Assembly (NCBI GenBank): GCA_026986885.1
Contig: JALSNT010000154.1
Coordinates: 1 to 14,936, forward strand
Source: Desulfobulbaceae bacterium
GTDB taxonomy: Bacteria > Desulfobacterota > Desulfobulbia > Desulfobulbales > Desulfobulbaceae
Direction: 5' to 3'
DNA length: 14,936 bases
Part shown: positions 7,194 through 13,992 of the stretch, piece by piece
Layout of the letters: the number at the start of each line of letters is the position of its first letter
Position numbering within the stretch: position 1 is the first letter of the stretch
Position numbers and translations under genes: made by a program
The notes under the pieces: generated by a model
What the model saw: the letters and a program-made list of their open reading frames with translations, nothing else
What the model was told of the DNA's origin: nothing
Databases searched by the model: none

Positions 7194-7258
7194 GAACCAT
7201 GGCCCCCGTGCCGGGATTGTCCCGCATCCTGATCCGGATATAAAACGAGGAGTTTGTT

Positions 7259-9787
7259 ATGACAGTATCTTACGACATAGCACTTGCCGATCTTCCCAAA
7301 GAACTTGCCGATCTGCGGGAACTGGCCCTTGACCTGCGCTGGTCCTGGTGTCATACCGCTGATAAGCTCTGGCAACGAATTGATGCAGAACTCTGGCAAC
7401 GTACCCACAACCCGTGGCTTATCCTGCAGATGGTCAGTAGAAAATACCTGGCCGAGCTTGCCGGTGATGCGGAGTTTGTGGCCCTGCTGGCCAAATTGCG
7501 CCAGGCACAGCGTACCTCCCATGAACGACAGGCATGGTTTCAACGGGCCTGGCCGCAGTCGGAACTTGCCGTCATCGCCTATTTCAGCATGGAATTCGGC
7601 CTGGATGAATCCCTGCCCATCTATTCCGGCGGACTTGGCGTGCTGGCCGCCGACTATCTCAAGGCCGGCAGTGAACTCGGCCTGCCGGTGGTCGGCATCG
7701 GTCTCCTGTATCAGCAGGGCTATTTTCGCCAGGGCCTGGATGCCGAGGGAAAGCAGCTTGTCTTTTTCCCCTATAACGATCCCACCCAGCTGCCTGTGGT
7801 ACCGGTGCGTGACGACGAGGGTGAATGGCTGATCATCAAGGTGGAACTGCCCGGCCGCACCCTGCGCTTGCGCACCTGGCAGGCCATTGTCGGCCGTGTT
7901 CCCCTGTACCTGCTGGATTCTAATGATCCCCTCAACAGTCCGGCCGACCGGGGTATCACCAGCGAGCTGTACGGCGGCGGGTCGGAGATGCGGCTGCAAC
8001 AGGAGATTGTCATGGGGATCGGCGGCTGCCGTCTCCTCCGTGCCCTGGAAATCACTCCCCAGATCTGCCATCTCAATGAAGGCCATGCCGCCTTTGTCGT
8101 GCTTGAACGGGCCCGTTTCTTCATGCAGGAACATGCGGTCGGTTTCCAGGAGGCGCTCACCGCCACCCGGGCAGGCAATCTCTTTACCACCCATACGCCG
8201 GTGGAGGCAGGTTTTGACCGGTTCACGCCCCGGCTCTTTGAGCAGTACATGCGGGACTATGTGGCCCGGCTTGATATTTCCTTTCACGAGCTGCTGGCCC
8301 TTGGCCGTACCGACCTTCGGGCAACCGACGGCACGGAACCCTTCCACATGGCCTGGCTGGCCATGCACGGCTGTGGCGCCGTCAACGGGGTCAGCCGCCT
8401 GCACGGTGAGGTCAGTCGCCGTATCTTTCAACCGCTTTTCCCCCGTTGGCCGGTCCACGAGGTGCCGGTGGGTCATGTCACCAATGGCGTGCATGTGCCG
8501 AGCTGGGACTCGCCGGAATCCGACCGGTTATGGACCGAGGCCTGCGGCAAGGAACGCTGGCGCGAAGAGCTGGAGGACCTGGAAGCGGCCATCATGAAAA
8601 TAAACGATGAACAGCTGTGGGCCATGCGTACCCGCAACCGGCAGCGACTGATCAACTGGCTGCGCGGACGACTGCTCCGGCAACAGGCCCTGCAGGGACC
8701 GATGCTTCACCATCCCGTTGACGCGGAATCCATCTTTGACCCCAATGTCCTGACCCTTGGCTTTGCCCGCCGGTTCACCTCCTATAAGCGAACCGACCTG
8801 CTGCTCTATGATCCTGACCGGCTTGCCCGGCTGCTCACTGACAATGATCAGCCGATACAGCTCATCCTGGCCGGGAAAGCGCACCCACAGGACCGGCAGG
8901 GCCAGGCCATGATCCAGGCCTGGATCAACTTTATCCATAACTATCAGCTGGGGCATAAGGTCATTTTCCTGATTGACTATGACCTGCTCGTTGCCGAGCA
9001 CCTGGTCCAGGGCGTTGACCTCTGGATCAATACCCCGCGCCGTCCCTGGGAGGCCTGCGGTACCAGCGGTATGAAGGTGCTGGTCAACGGCGGCCTCAAT
9101 GTTTCGGAACTGGATGGCTGGTGGGCCGAGGCGTGGAATCCGGAGGTCGGCTGGTCCCTTGGCGACGGCGAACTCCATGATGATATTGCCGCCTGGGACA
9201 ACCGTGAGGCAGGTGAGTTATATACGCTTCTGGAACAGGACATTATCCCGGAATTTTATCGGCGTAATGTCAACGGAATCCCCCAACAGTGGGTACAGCG
9301 GCTGCGCAACAGTATGGCAAAACTTACCCCGCGGTTTTCCGCCAACAGAATGGTACGGGAATACATGGAAAGCTATTACCTGAACATGCTCAAAACCGTG
9401 ACGAAAAGGACAAACGATCAAGCATGCACCCGGAATATCGTCCTCTGGCGGCAGACCATTGAACGCCATTGGCCGGCCATTCGTTTCGGCCGTCTGGAAA
9501 CGGAAAAACATGATGCCGGCATCATGTTTGAAGTTCAGGTCTATCTCGATGATCTTGATCCGGATTTCGTCCAGGTGGAGCTCTATGCCGACGGCAGCGG
9601 CGACAACCCACCGGAGCTGCATCGTATGGAGCGCAGCGAACCCCTGGTCGGCGCCATCCATGGCTATCTGTATACCTGCAAGGTGCCAACGAAGCGGCCT
9701 GTCGACGATTATACGGTCCGAATCGTTCCCTTTCATCCGGAAGCAGTAATACCGCTTGAGGCCAACCAGATCCTGTGGGAACATTAG
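7259..9787 (+). CDS. glgP: Alpha-glucan (glycogen/maltodextrin) phosphorylase
   Basis: A GT35 phosphorylase that releases glucose 1-phosphate from alpha-1,4-glucans using pyridoxal phosphate. The 842-residue protein belongs to the short bacterial and archaeal branch with a DUF3417-like N-terminal part (TIGR02094 type) rather than the MalP/PygM type. Visible motifs are YFSMEFGLDESLPIYSGGLGVLAADYLK, the substrate loop region HLNEGHAAF, FARRFTSYKR, and EACGTSGMKVLVNGGLN, in which Lys606 should bind PLP. The C-terminal 110 residues form the extra beta-rich segment of this branch, ending in YTVRIVPFHPEAVIPLE. GAGGAG precedes the ATG. The stop codon TAG coincides with the left end of a palindromic element; collapsing the target duplication restores the same TAG, so the protein appears intact. 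It would feed stored glucan carbon into the glycolytic genes upstream. Confidence 0.93.
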   Translation: MTVSYDIALADLPKELADLRELALDLRWSWCHTADKLWQRIDAELWQRTHNPWLILQMVSRKYLAELAGDAEFVALLAKLRQAQRTSHERQAWFQRAWPQSELAVIAYFSMEFGLDESLPIYSGGLGVLAADYLKAGSELGLPVVGIGLLYQQGYFRQGLDAEGKQLVFFPYNDPTQLPVVPVRDDEGEWLIIKVELPGRTLRLRTWQAIVGRVPLYLLDSNDPLNSPADRGITSELYGGGSEMRLQQEIVMGIGGCRLLRALEITPQICHLNEGHAAFVVLERARFFMQEHAVGFQEALTATRAGNLFTTHTPVEAGFDRFTPRLFEQYMRDYVARLDISFHELLALGRTDLRATDGTEPFHMAWLAMHGCGAVNGVSRLHGEVSRRIFQPLFPRWPVHEVPVGHVTNGVHVPSWDSPESDRLWTEACGKERWREELEDLEAAIMKINDEQLWAMRTRNRQRLINWLRGRLLRQQALQGPMLHHPVDAESIFDPNVLTLGFARRFTSYKRTDLLLYDPDRLARLLTDNDQPIQLILAGKAHPQDRQGQAMIQAWINFIHNYQLGHKVIFLIDYDLLVAEHLVQGVDLWINTPRRPWEACGTSGMKVLVNGGLNVSELDGWWAEAWNPEVGWSLGDGELHDDIAAWDNREAGELYTLLEQDIIPEFYRRNVNGIPQQWVQRLRNSMAKLTPRFSANRMVREYMESYYLNMLKTVTKRTNDQACTRNIVLWRQTIERHWPAIRFGRLETEKHDAGIMFEVQVYLDDLDPDFVQVELYADGSGDNPPELHRMERSEPLVGAIHGYLYTCKVPTKRPVDDYTVRIVPFHPEAVIPLEANQILWEH

Positions 9788-9965
9788 GAACAGAAATTAA
9801 ATAACGTGGACAATATCGTGCTCAGCTTTAGGTCAGGTTTGATCGATCTGATTGAACGAAACCGCAGACGTAGCTGGGCTACGATGAGGATTTCGTGATT
9901 GAAGAGCGGTCAAAGATGGCCTGAAGATGAGATGCGAGATGTTCAGGTTATTTAATTTCTGTTCC
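9787..9965. mobile_element. MITE-like 179-bp palindromic element in the glgP stop codon
   Basis: The ends are a perfect 19-bp inverted repeat, GGAACAGAAATTAAATAAC (9787-9805) and its complement (9947-9965). The pairing continues, imperfectly and without gaps, to a central stem GTAGC/GCTAC at 9870-9882 exactly at the midpoint 9876. By hand count about 59 of 89 opposing positions are complementary, plus several G-T pairs, so the whole element can fold as one hairpin. TTA occurs at both borders (9784-9786 and 9966-9968) and is a candidate target-site duplication. There is no transposase gene inside. It could be a non-autonomous insertion sequence derivative mobilised in trans; as RNA it may also act as a processing or termination structure after glgP. 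Confidence 0.75.
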
Positions 9966-10042
9966 TTAGCAGATTCCATTACAATGCGTTGATGAACCAC
10001 AAATATGCAGCGGGAGAATGCTACTTAAATTGAGGTGCTATT

Positions 10043-12532
10043 ATGACGAATTCAGGAACCACCACGACGGCAAAGACACCACTGGATAAAGGGCTCAGTT
10101 CAAATGAGGCCGCCCGCCTTCTCCAGCAGTACGGTCCCAATGCCCTGGAAGAAAAAAAGGTCTCTCCCATCAGGAAACTGCTGGGATATTTCTGGGGGCC
10201 TATCCCCTGGATGATTGAAGTGGCCGCCGTTCTTTCGGCGACCGTTCGGCACTGGCCCGACTTCTTCATCATCGTCGCCCTGTTGATCTTCAACGCCGGA
10301 GTGGGATTCTGGCAGGAATATACCGCCGGCAACGCCGTTGATGCTTTAAAGAAAGAACTTGCCCAGAAGGCCAGAGTCCTGCGGGACGGCGCCTGGAAGG
10401 TCATCAATTCGGCAGGACTTGTGCCCGGCGACATCATCCGAATTCGCCTGGGTGACGTGGTCCCGGCGGATGCCATGATTGTCGGTGGTGACTACCTCAG
10501 TGTGGACCAGTCGGCCCTGACCGGCGAATCGTTGCCTGTTTCCAAGAAACCGGGAGAAGAGGTCTTTTCCGGAACCGTTGTCAAACAGGGAGAAGTGGTG
10601 GCGGAGGTGACGGCCACGGGACAAAATACCCGCTTCGGCAAGACCGCAGGCCTGGTTGAACAGGCCATAACAGTCTCCCATTTCCAGAAGGCGGTGCTGA
10701 CCATTGGCGACTACCTCATCTACGTCAGCCTTATCCTGGTCGCCATCCTTGTTCTGGTACAACTGCACCGGCATCAATCATGGATTGATCTGATCCAGTT
10801 TGCCCTTATCCTGACCGTGGCCTCCATTCCGGTGGCGATGCCGGCGGTTCTGTCCATGACCATGGCCGTGGGCGCCATGCTGTTATCCAGGGAAAAGGCG
10901 ATAGTCACCCGGCTGGAATCCATTGAGGAAATGGCCTCCATGGATATCCTCTGCTCGGACAAAACCGGTACCCTGACCCAAAATAAACTCACCCTCGGTG
11001 ATATCGAAACGTTTGCGGCTTCTGATCCCCAGGAGGTCCTGCTGATGGCAAGCCTTGCTTCGCGGGAAGAGGACAAAGACGCCATTGACGAGGCCGTTCT
11101 CCAGGGGCTGAAGGACAAGAAGAGACTGCAATCATTTCAACAGGTTAAATTTGTCCCCTTTGATCCGGTCCATAAGCGTACCGAGGCAACCGTGCGCGGC
11201 AGTGACGGCACTACTTTCCTGGTAACCAAAGGCGCCCCTCAGGTCATCATGGAGCTGGCAAATCTCAATAAAGACGATCAAAAACGGGCAGTTCAGGTGG
11301 TTGATGATTTTGCCGCCGAAGGATACCGCGCCCTTGGCGTCGGAATAAAGAAGCAGGGGCAGAATGACTGGTCTTTCCTTGGTATTCTTTCCCTGTTTGA
11401 TCCGCCCCGTGAAGATTCGGCCAAGACAATCGCCCGGGCAAAACAATATGGCGTAAACATTAAAATGGTCACCGGTGATAATCTGGCCATTGCCAAACAG
11501 ATTGCCGGAAAACTGAACCTGGGAACAAATATTCTCAAATCCGATATCCTGCCTGTGCGAGGAGAAAGTGAAACCCTGGATAGAGATTTAGGGGAAAAAG
11601 TTGAACAGGCCGAGGGATTTGCCGAGGTCTTTCCGGAACATAAATTTTCCATTGTTAAAATATTACAAAAACGCGGCCACATCACCGGCATGACCGGGGA
11701 CGGCGTCAACGACGCACCCGCCCTGAAACAGGCCGATGTGGGTATTGCCGTCAGCGGTGCCACCGATGCCGCCCGGGCAGCCGCCGACCTGGTACTCACC
11801 TCACCCGGACTGTCGGTAATTATCACTGCCATTGAAGAGGCCCGGCGTATCTTTGAGCGAATGAACAGTTACGCCATCTACCGAATCAGCGAAACCATTC
11901 GCATCATGTTTTTCGTTGTACTGGCCATGATCTTTTTCAACTTTTATCCAATCACCGCCGTCATGATCATTCTCCTTGCCTTCTTCAATGATATCCCGAT
12001 CATGACCATCGCCTATGACCATACCGGACTGGAACAGAAACCGGTACGTTGGGACATGCACCAGGTGATCTCGGTGGCGACCGCCATGGGTGTCGTCGGC
12101 GTATTAGGCAGTTTCGGCATGCTGCTTATTGCCATTGACTGGCTGCACCTTGATGTAACCCAGGTCCAGACCTATGTATTTCTCAAAATGGCGGTGGCCG
12201 GTCACCTGGTGCTCTTTGTGGCACGCACAAAAGATCATTTCTGGAAACGCCCCTGGCCGGCACCGATTATGGTCTGGTCGGCGGTTATCACAAAACTCGC
12301 CGCCACCCTGCTGGCTGCCTACGGTTTTGGCTTTATCACCCCGATAACCTGGCCGGAAATCGCCCTGATATGGACGTATTCAATTCTATCGGCCATTGTC
12401 ACCGACCTGGTCAAGGTAATGGTCTATCGTCATCTGCAATATAAAGCGCCACATCATCGCCGCTTTGTAAACAAACTCGGTCGATCTCTTTCTCCCAAAC
12501 GTTTCAGCAGACGCAAGGCGATGAATAGATAA
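10043..12532 (+). CDS. P3A-type plasma-membrane proton-pumping P-type ATPase
   Basis: An 829-residue ion pump that exports a cation, most likely H+, at the cost of ATP. It is related to plant and fungal plasma-membrane H+-ATPases and to archaeal homologues. Order of parts: cytoplasmic N-terminus, membrane pair about 45-90, actuator domain with TGES (160-163), membrane segments with PVAMP (263-267) followed by VLSMTMAVG as in P3A pumps, phosphorylation motif CSDKTGTLTQNK with Asp306, nucleotide-site KGAPQ and MVTGDN, hinge TGDGVNDAPALKQADVGIAV, then six C-terminal helices. The M6 region keeps Asn-Asp (FFNDIPIMTIAYD) that contains the proton-binding Asp of plant pumps. The plant autoinhibitory C-terminal domain is absent. 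GAGGTG lies before the ATG. The MITE-like element separates it from glgP, so co-transcription with glgP is uncertain. Confidence 0.9.
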   Translation: MTNSGTTTTAKTPLDKGLSSNEAARLLQQYGPNALEEKKVSPIRKLLGYFWGPIPWMIEVAAVLSATVRHWPDFFIIVALLIFNAGVGFWQEYTAGNAVDALKKELAQKARVLRDGAWKVINSAGLVPGDIIRIRLGDVVPADAMIVGGDYLSVDQSALTGESLPVSKKPGEEVFSGTVVKQGEVVAEVTATGQNTRFGKTAGLVEQAITVSHFQKAVLTIGDYLIYVSLILVAILVLVQLHRHQSWIDLIQFALILTVASIPVAMPAVLSMTMAVGAMLLSREKAIVTRLESIEEMASMDILCSDKTGTLTQNKLTLGDIETFAASDPQEVLLMASLASREEDKDAIDEAVLQGLKDKKRLQSFQQVKFVPFDPVHKRTEATVRGSDGTTFLVTKGAPQVIMELANLNKDDQKRAVQVVDDFAAEGYRALGVGIKKQGQNDWSFLGILSLFDPPREDSAKTIARAKQYGVNIKMVTGDNLAIAKQIAGKLNLGTNILKSDILPVRGESETLDRDLGEKVEQAEGFAEVFPEHKFSIVKILQKRGHITGMTGDGVNDAPALKQADVGIAVSGATDAARAAADLVLTSPGLSVIITAIEEARRIFERMNSYAIYRISETIRIMFFVVLAMIFFNFYPITAVMIILLAFFNDIPIMTIAYDHTGLEQKPVRWDMHQVISVATAMGVVGVLGSFGMLLIAIDWLHLDVTQVQTYVFLKMAVAGHLVLFVARTKDHFWKRPWPAPIMVWSAVITKLAATLLAAYGFGFITPITWPEIALIWTYSILSAIVTDLVKVMVYRHLQYKAPHHRRFVNKLGRSLSPKRFSRRKAMNR

Positions 12533-12749
12533 CTGAAAACAATACACCAGGGAATGCGTATCAGGTTCAAATATTAGTTCTACGAATGAAAGATCGGCGT
12601 GTCTTGAATTCCCGACTAAAAGACTGCGGGAATGACGGAAAAAAAGAAATGTGACGAAGTAGAATCAGGTATTAGGCTAATGCTCGATTTACCTGTAAAT
12701 GCAATTAAGTTGCCCAGCAAAACAACACCATCTACCAAGGAGGTCCACC
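12533..12749. other. Intergenic region with hairpin repeat and small palindrome
   Basis: No gene. Besides the ATTCCCG/CGGGAAT hairpin it holds ATTAG-G-CTAAT (12671-12681), a possible operator or hairpin, and two related strings CAGGT...ATTAG near 12559-12575 and 12665-12675. The end of the region has a near-perfect Shine-Dalgarno, AAGGAGGT (12737-12744), for the next gene. Confidence 0.4.
12608..12633. repeat. Palindromic repeat resembling dispersed ATTCCCG...CGGGAAT elements
   Basis: ATTCCCG (12608-12614) is the complement of CGGGAAT (12627-12633) around a 12-base loop, followed by GACGG. This pattern resembles the short intergenic repeats common in proteobacterial genomes. A T-run appropriate for an intrinsic terminator is missing on either strand. 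Only one copy is in this window, so the repeat status rests on resemblance. Confidence 0.4.
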
Positions 12750-13079
12750 ATGACGACTGAGGCAAACAAGGAACTGGAAAACATCAAAAAAGATCTTGCC
12801 GAGCTGAAAAAAGATATCAGGGGCCTGACCAGCGCCCTGACTGATATCGGTAAAGAACAGGTAGAGGAAGCCGCTGAAACCATCGGCAAAAAGAAAGAAG
12901 TTCTGCTTGATACCCTGTCACTTGCCGAAATCAAAAAACGGCTGGCCGAGTTAACCAGGGAGGGTGATGATGCCCTGGATGTTGTTCGCGAGCAGGTAGA
13001 AAAATATCCAGCGGGCACCCTGTTGGCATCCGTCGGCGTCGGTGTCCTGATCGGCATACTGCTCGGCAACAGACGATGA
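12750..13079 (+). CDS. YqjD/ElaB-like (DUF883) tail-anchored membrane protein
   Basis: A 109-residue protein with a highly charged, helical N-terminal two thirds (heptad-like pattern of Leu, Ile and Lys/Glu at about 5-85) and a single C-terminal membrane segment, LLASVGVGVLIGILLG, ending in Asn-Arg-Arg. This is the layout of the ElaB/YqjD/YgaM family, in which E. coli YqjD tethers ribosomes to the inner membrane in stationary phase. The ATG at 12750 is fixed by AAGGAGGT at ideal spacing; an in-frame ATG at 12699 would add 17 residues of non-family sequence. Its stop overlaps the next start (ATGA at 13076-13079). Confidence 0.8.
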   Translation: MTTEANKELENIKKDLAELKKDIRGLTSALTDIGKEQVEEAAETIGKKKEVLLDTLSLAEIKKRLAELTREGDDALDVVREQVEKYPAGTLLASVGVGVLIGILLGNRR

Positions 13080-13411
13080 GCAAGGTCACCATCTCCGACT
13101 TTACCATTGCCCTGTTTGAGCTGGTGGAGGCGGAGGGCAAGGCCCTGCGGCAATCCATCCGGATTTTTCTGACCGAGGAACGGCTGGCCCTTGAAAAAAC
13201 CGCCTTCAGCAGCGGCTTGAGCATCGCGCTGATCGGGGCGGCGATAATCAGCCTGCTGGTAGCTCTTGGTTTTCTGAGTTGGGGTATTTACGGACTCTGC
13301 GTCATCTATATTTCCCCACAGGCGGCGCCCTTTATTACCGGCGTTCTCTGGCTGCTGCTCAGCCTGGTCTTTATGGCGGCGGCAGCGTGGAGGAGAAAAA
13401 ATGGACATTGA
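13076..13411 (+). CDS. YqjE-like (DUF1469 / holin superfamily III type) membrane protein
   Basis: A 111-residue protein with an amphipathic N-terminal helix (about 1-45, acidic and rich in Glu and Leu) and two membrane segments, roughly 48-72 (GLSIALIGAAIISLLVALGFLS) and 82-105, ending in ArgArgLysAsnGlyHis. This matches the YqjE family, whose members lie next to yqjD in many proteobacteria. The function is unknown. Its start overlaps the DUF883 gene stop by ATGA, and its own end overlaps the next gene by 11 bp, so the three are almost surely one translationally coupled unit. Confidence 0.78.
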   Translation: MSKVTISDFTIALFELVEAEGKALRQSIRIFLTEERLALEKTAFSSGLSIALIGAAIISLLVALGFLSWGIYGLCVIYISPQAAPFITGVLWLLLSLVFMAAAAWRRKNGH

Positions 13412-13703
13412 ACAGGCCCGTGCCAATGTAAAAAGTATTCTCCGGGGAAAGCCGGTCAAGCGGGCGCCGACCCTTGCCCAGGCCAAGGAAAGACTGCGGG
13501 CGGCCGACCCCGGCATTGACATCAGCCACCCGCTCAAACAACTCAACCAGCGCAATATCAAAGGGGCCGCTGTCGATCTTGCCGTCGAGGCTGCAACCAC
13601 CATTTCCCTGCCCTGGCTTCGCCCGCTCATCACCGCGACAATTGTAAATCTGTATGAACATGGAACGGGTACAAGGGGGCCCGGTAAAAAAATATCCGGA
13701 TAA
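13401..13703 (+). CDS. Small protein of unknown function in a YqjK-like position
   Basis: A 100-residue basic protein, not recognised by sequence. Residues 1-50 are polar and helical with many Arg, Lys and Gln. Residues about 54-85 form a less polar stretch (GAAVDLAVEAATTISLPWLRPLITATIV) that may touch or cross the membrane once. The tail is Gly- and Lys-rich. GGAGGAG lies eight bases or less upstream of the ATG, which sits inside the end of the YqjE-like gene. In E. coli the order is yqjD-yqjE-yqjK with similar lengths, so a positional analogue is possible, but I cannot show homology. Confidence 0.7.
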   Translation: MDIEQARANVKSILRGKPVKRAPTLAQAKERLRAADPGIDISHPLKQLNQRNIKGAAVDLAVEAATTISLPWLRPLITATIVNLYEHGTGTRGPGKKISG

Positions 13704-13992
13704 TGTGCTTGGATGTTGTGTTGAATTCAAGACGCGGCAAGGGGTGCATATTCTCACAATATGAACCTTTTTCCGCAACCCGCAAACCTGTGCCCTCGAC
13801 AGGCGGAAACTATTTCGTCATCCGACGTCTGTCCTCCGGGTACGGATAACTACCGGAGAAGCGGCCGGCACTGTAAGAAAAACTGCATGTTATCAGCTTG
13901 CAAAGAGGAATAAAATAATTATAAATATAGTCATATGGTAATATGAGAACAACAGATTATTAATGAATATTAAACAATAAGAGGTTCAGATC
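13704..13992. other. Long leader region upstream of the adaptor gene
   Basis: No convincing gene. It contains the palindrome TTGAATTCAA (13721-13730), a hairpin CATATT/AATATG (13747-13763) followed by CCTTTTT that may serve as a weak terminator for the preceding trio, a second stem CTCCGG/CCGGAG (about 13834-13858, with extra TA pairing), and an AT-rich promoter-like tract after 13900. A 50-codon ATG frame at 13761-13913 has five cysteines but no ribosome binding site and overlaps both hairpins, so I do not call it. Confidence 0.4.
13898..13925 (+). promoter_or_regulatory. Candidate sigma-70 promoter for the adaptor gene
   Basis: TTGCAA (13898-13903) and TATAAA (13920-13925, five of six) are separated by 16 bp in AT-rich DNA about 68 bp before the GTG start. 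Just downstream, CATAT (13932-13936) and ATATG (13941-13945) form a small inverted repeat that could be an operator. By-eye prediction. Confidence 0.35.

Noticed and set aside
7199..7243. 14-codon ATG frame between gpmA and glgP and a CGGGA/TCCCG hairpin (7212-7224)
   Set aside because: Too short to support, without ribosome binding site; the hairpin lacks a T-run and is too small to call a terminator.
7133..8494. A 453-codon open frame on the minus strand opposite gpmA and glgP
   Set aside because: It is antisense to two strongly supported enzymes, has no domain signal or ribosome binding site, and is explained by codon bias of the sense genes.
12689..13633. A 314-codon minus-strand frame across the yqjD/yqjE-like trio
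   Set aside because: Low-complexity Ser/Arg-rich product opposite three well-supported, coupled genes; a shadow frame.
13760..13890. Riboswitch-like fragments (GCAAA followed by a small stem; GGCACTGTAAG; CTCCGG..ACGG..AAC..CCGGAG) suggesting c-di-GMP, cobalamin or Moco elements
   Set aside because: Only isolated fragments match; the required order of conserved boxes and stems of these classes is not present, and the segment lies before the likely promoter.
13761..13913. 50-codon cysteine-containing ATG frame in the leader of the adaptor gene
   Set aside because: No Shine-Dalgarno, its ATG lies in a hairpin arm, and the frame crosses another stem; composition is not protein-like.
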